Source: JAXMBN01 sp046349875
GTDB lineage: Bacteria > Planctomycetota > Planctomycetia > Pirellulales > Pirellulaceae
DNA: 64,000 nucleotides
Reading direction: 5' to 3'
Assembly: GCA_046349875.1 (NCBI GenBank)
Contig: JAXMBN010000013.1
Location: 62,001-126,000 of the forward strand
The notes under the pieces are model-generated. The model made no database searches. It had not been told where the DNA came from and was given only the letters and a program-made list of their open reading frames with translations. The stretch's first letter is position 1; each line of letters opens with the position of its first letter. The translations under genes and the position numbers were made by a program. This document shows, piece after piece, positions 63,203-64,000 of this stretch.

Positions 63203-64000
63203 TTACGAGGAAGCGTTCAATGTTGAACGAATAGCGTGCAATAACTGCGATTGTGCAAAAGGTTTCGCAAGGAATGGCGTAGTGCTATCCTCGGTCAAAC
63301 CTTGAAGGGATACTTCAGAATAGCCACTCATCATGATGAATTTGAGCCTCGGATTCCACCCCTTGAGGGCTTGGATCAAAGCGACTCCATTCATTTTGGG
63401 CATGACGATATCCGTAAGAACCAAATCGACTGAGGCCACATTCTGCTGGAAAAACTGCAACGCTTCGAGTGGCGAACCAACAGCGACGACTCGATACCCC
63501 TGATGCTCCAAGATCCCCTGAGCGATGCGGCAAATCTCAGGTTCATCGTCGACGACCAAAATGGTTTCTGTTCCGCGAGCATCGGAAGATAGCGCAGGAA
63601 CAAACTCAGAATCGGCTTCACAGGATTCGATGGGAAAAAAGACGCGGAACGTTGTCCCAGAACCAACTTGGGTTTCCACTTGGATCTCCCCATGAAATTG
63701 CTCGACAATCCCATGCACGATAGCCAACCCCAAACCGGTCCCTTTGCCAACTTCCTTGGTCGAGAAGAATGGTTCAAACATTCGTTCCAACACATCGCTG
63801 GGCATACCGATGCCTGTGTCGGAAACCGTCAATTCAAAGGCATCGCAAGAACGGTGCAGGCCTTCAGCAGGGGCCTTCCATCCATGATCCGCACGATAAC
63901 ACGTTTGAATACCAATCACACCCTCGTTGGGAATTGCATCCCTCGCATTCACCACGAGATTGACAAGCACTTGCTCGAGGAGGATCGGGTCCACAACGAT
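63203..64000 (-). CDS. Hybrid sensor histidine kinase, C-terminal part (5' partial)
   Basis: The frame is open to the right edge, so the N-terminal sensor and HisKA part lie outside. What is present is the ATPase domain with NLVVNARDAIP (N box), VSDTGIGMP (G1) and GTGLGLAIVHGIVEQFHG (G2), followed by a receiver domain with VVDDEPEICR, the phosphoacceptor Asp in LVLTDIVMPKMNG and the Lys in FLAKPF. Such kinases can autophosphorylate and pass phosphate to their own receiver. The stand-alone Hpt protein far to the left could accept it, but nothing links them directly. Confidence 0.92.
   Translation of the reverse strand: MVVDPILLEQVLVNLVVNARDAIPNEGVIGIQTCYRADHGWKAPAEGLHRSCDAFELTVSDTGIGMPSDVLERMFEPFFSTKEVGKGTGLGLAIVHGIVEQFHGEIQVETQVGSGTTFRVFFPIESCEADSEFVPALSSDARGTETILVVDDEPEICRIAQGILEHQGYRVVAVGSPLEALQFFQQNVASVDLVLTDIVMPKMNGVALIQALKGWNPRLKFIMMSGYSEVSLQGLTEDSTTPFLAKPFAQSQLLHAIRSTLNASS

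Noticed and set aside
1..64000. tRNA, rRNA and CRISPR arrays
   Set aside because: No T-loop-like GGTTCGAATCC arms with matching stems, no rRNA sequences, and no regular repeat-spacer pattern were found by reading; a covariance-model scan would settle it.

Overview
The window looks like a chromosomal segment of a member of the Planctomycetota, probably near the Pirellulales. This is inferred from gene content, not from a marker search. Lineage-typical content includes a secreted Gly/Ser-rich protein with two TIGR03000-type repeats, a secreted DUF1080 (3-keto-disaccharide hydrolase) protein, a large PVC-style multihaem cytochrome followed by a beta-propeller gene, an HTTM protein with a partner gene, and a DUF4912 protein with a histone-H1-like tail. 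Base composition is near 50 percent GC throughout, with no obvious foreign island. I saw no rRNA, tRNA, CRISPR array or prophage.

Layout. 1-2.8 kb: end of a CoA-disulfide-reductase/rhodanese gene, an exported HtrA-type protease and a DksA/TraR zinc-finger protein. 3-11.4 kb: a long FHA/coiled-coil membrane protein, a YceH-family protein, a degenerate HD-GYP-PAS-GGDEF protein, and prfB with its programmed +1 frameshift. 11.4-12.9 kb: an IS200-like/REP-associated tyrosine transposase gene bounded by inverted REP-like ends. 12.9-18 kb: DUF1080 protein, a frameshifted propeller gene and a five-haem cytochrome gene. 18-25.5 kb: peroxiredoxin, GNAT, sigma factor, 7Fe ferredoxin, HNH nuclease, zinc peptidase, a membrane cysteine-peptidase-like protein, an Hpt protein, and a ribbon-helix-helix/SPFH pair. 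25.6-42.9 kb: metabolic and envelope genes (acyl-activating enzyme, sugar isomerase, SDR, UvrC-like nuclease, epimerase, RND exporter, PhoD-like phosphatase, two bPH2 proteins, DUF971, RimK-associated protease, phosphoglycerate mutase, HTTM pair, TIGR03000 protein). 43-49.7 kb: divergent efp/epmB, a DinG-type helicase, a Tat-exported protein gene broken by three frame changes, and larE. 49.8-61.6 kb: the DUF4912 gene, then the complete F1Fo ATP synthase operon (two small membrane proteins, a, c, b, delta, alpha, gamma, beta, epsilon) with a methyltransferase and a DUF3088 protein behind it. The right edge carries an exported metallo-beta-lactamase-fold protein and the C-terminal part of a hybrid histidine kinase.

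The least explained items are: subunit a of the ATP synthase with about 200 residues ahead of its first membrane helix, and leader-like N termini on subunits c and b; the inverted REP-like ends around the transposase; the SPFH gene with an inverted-repeat operator candidate next to a ribbon-helix-helix gene; the H1-tail/DUF4912 fusion starting at TTG; a DinG-like helicase that keeps three of four Fe-S cysteines; and two genes that look real but are broken by single-base shifts, which may be pseudogenes or sequence errors.
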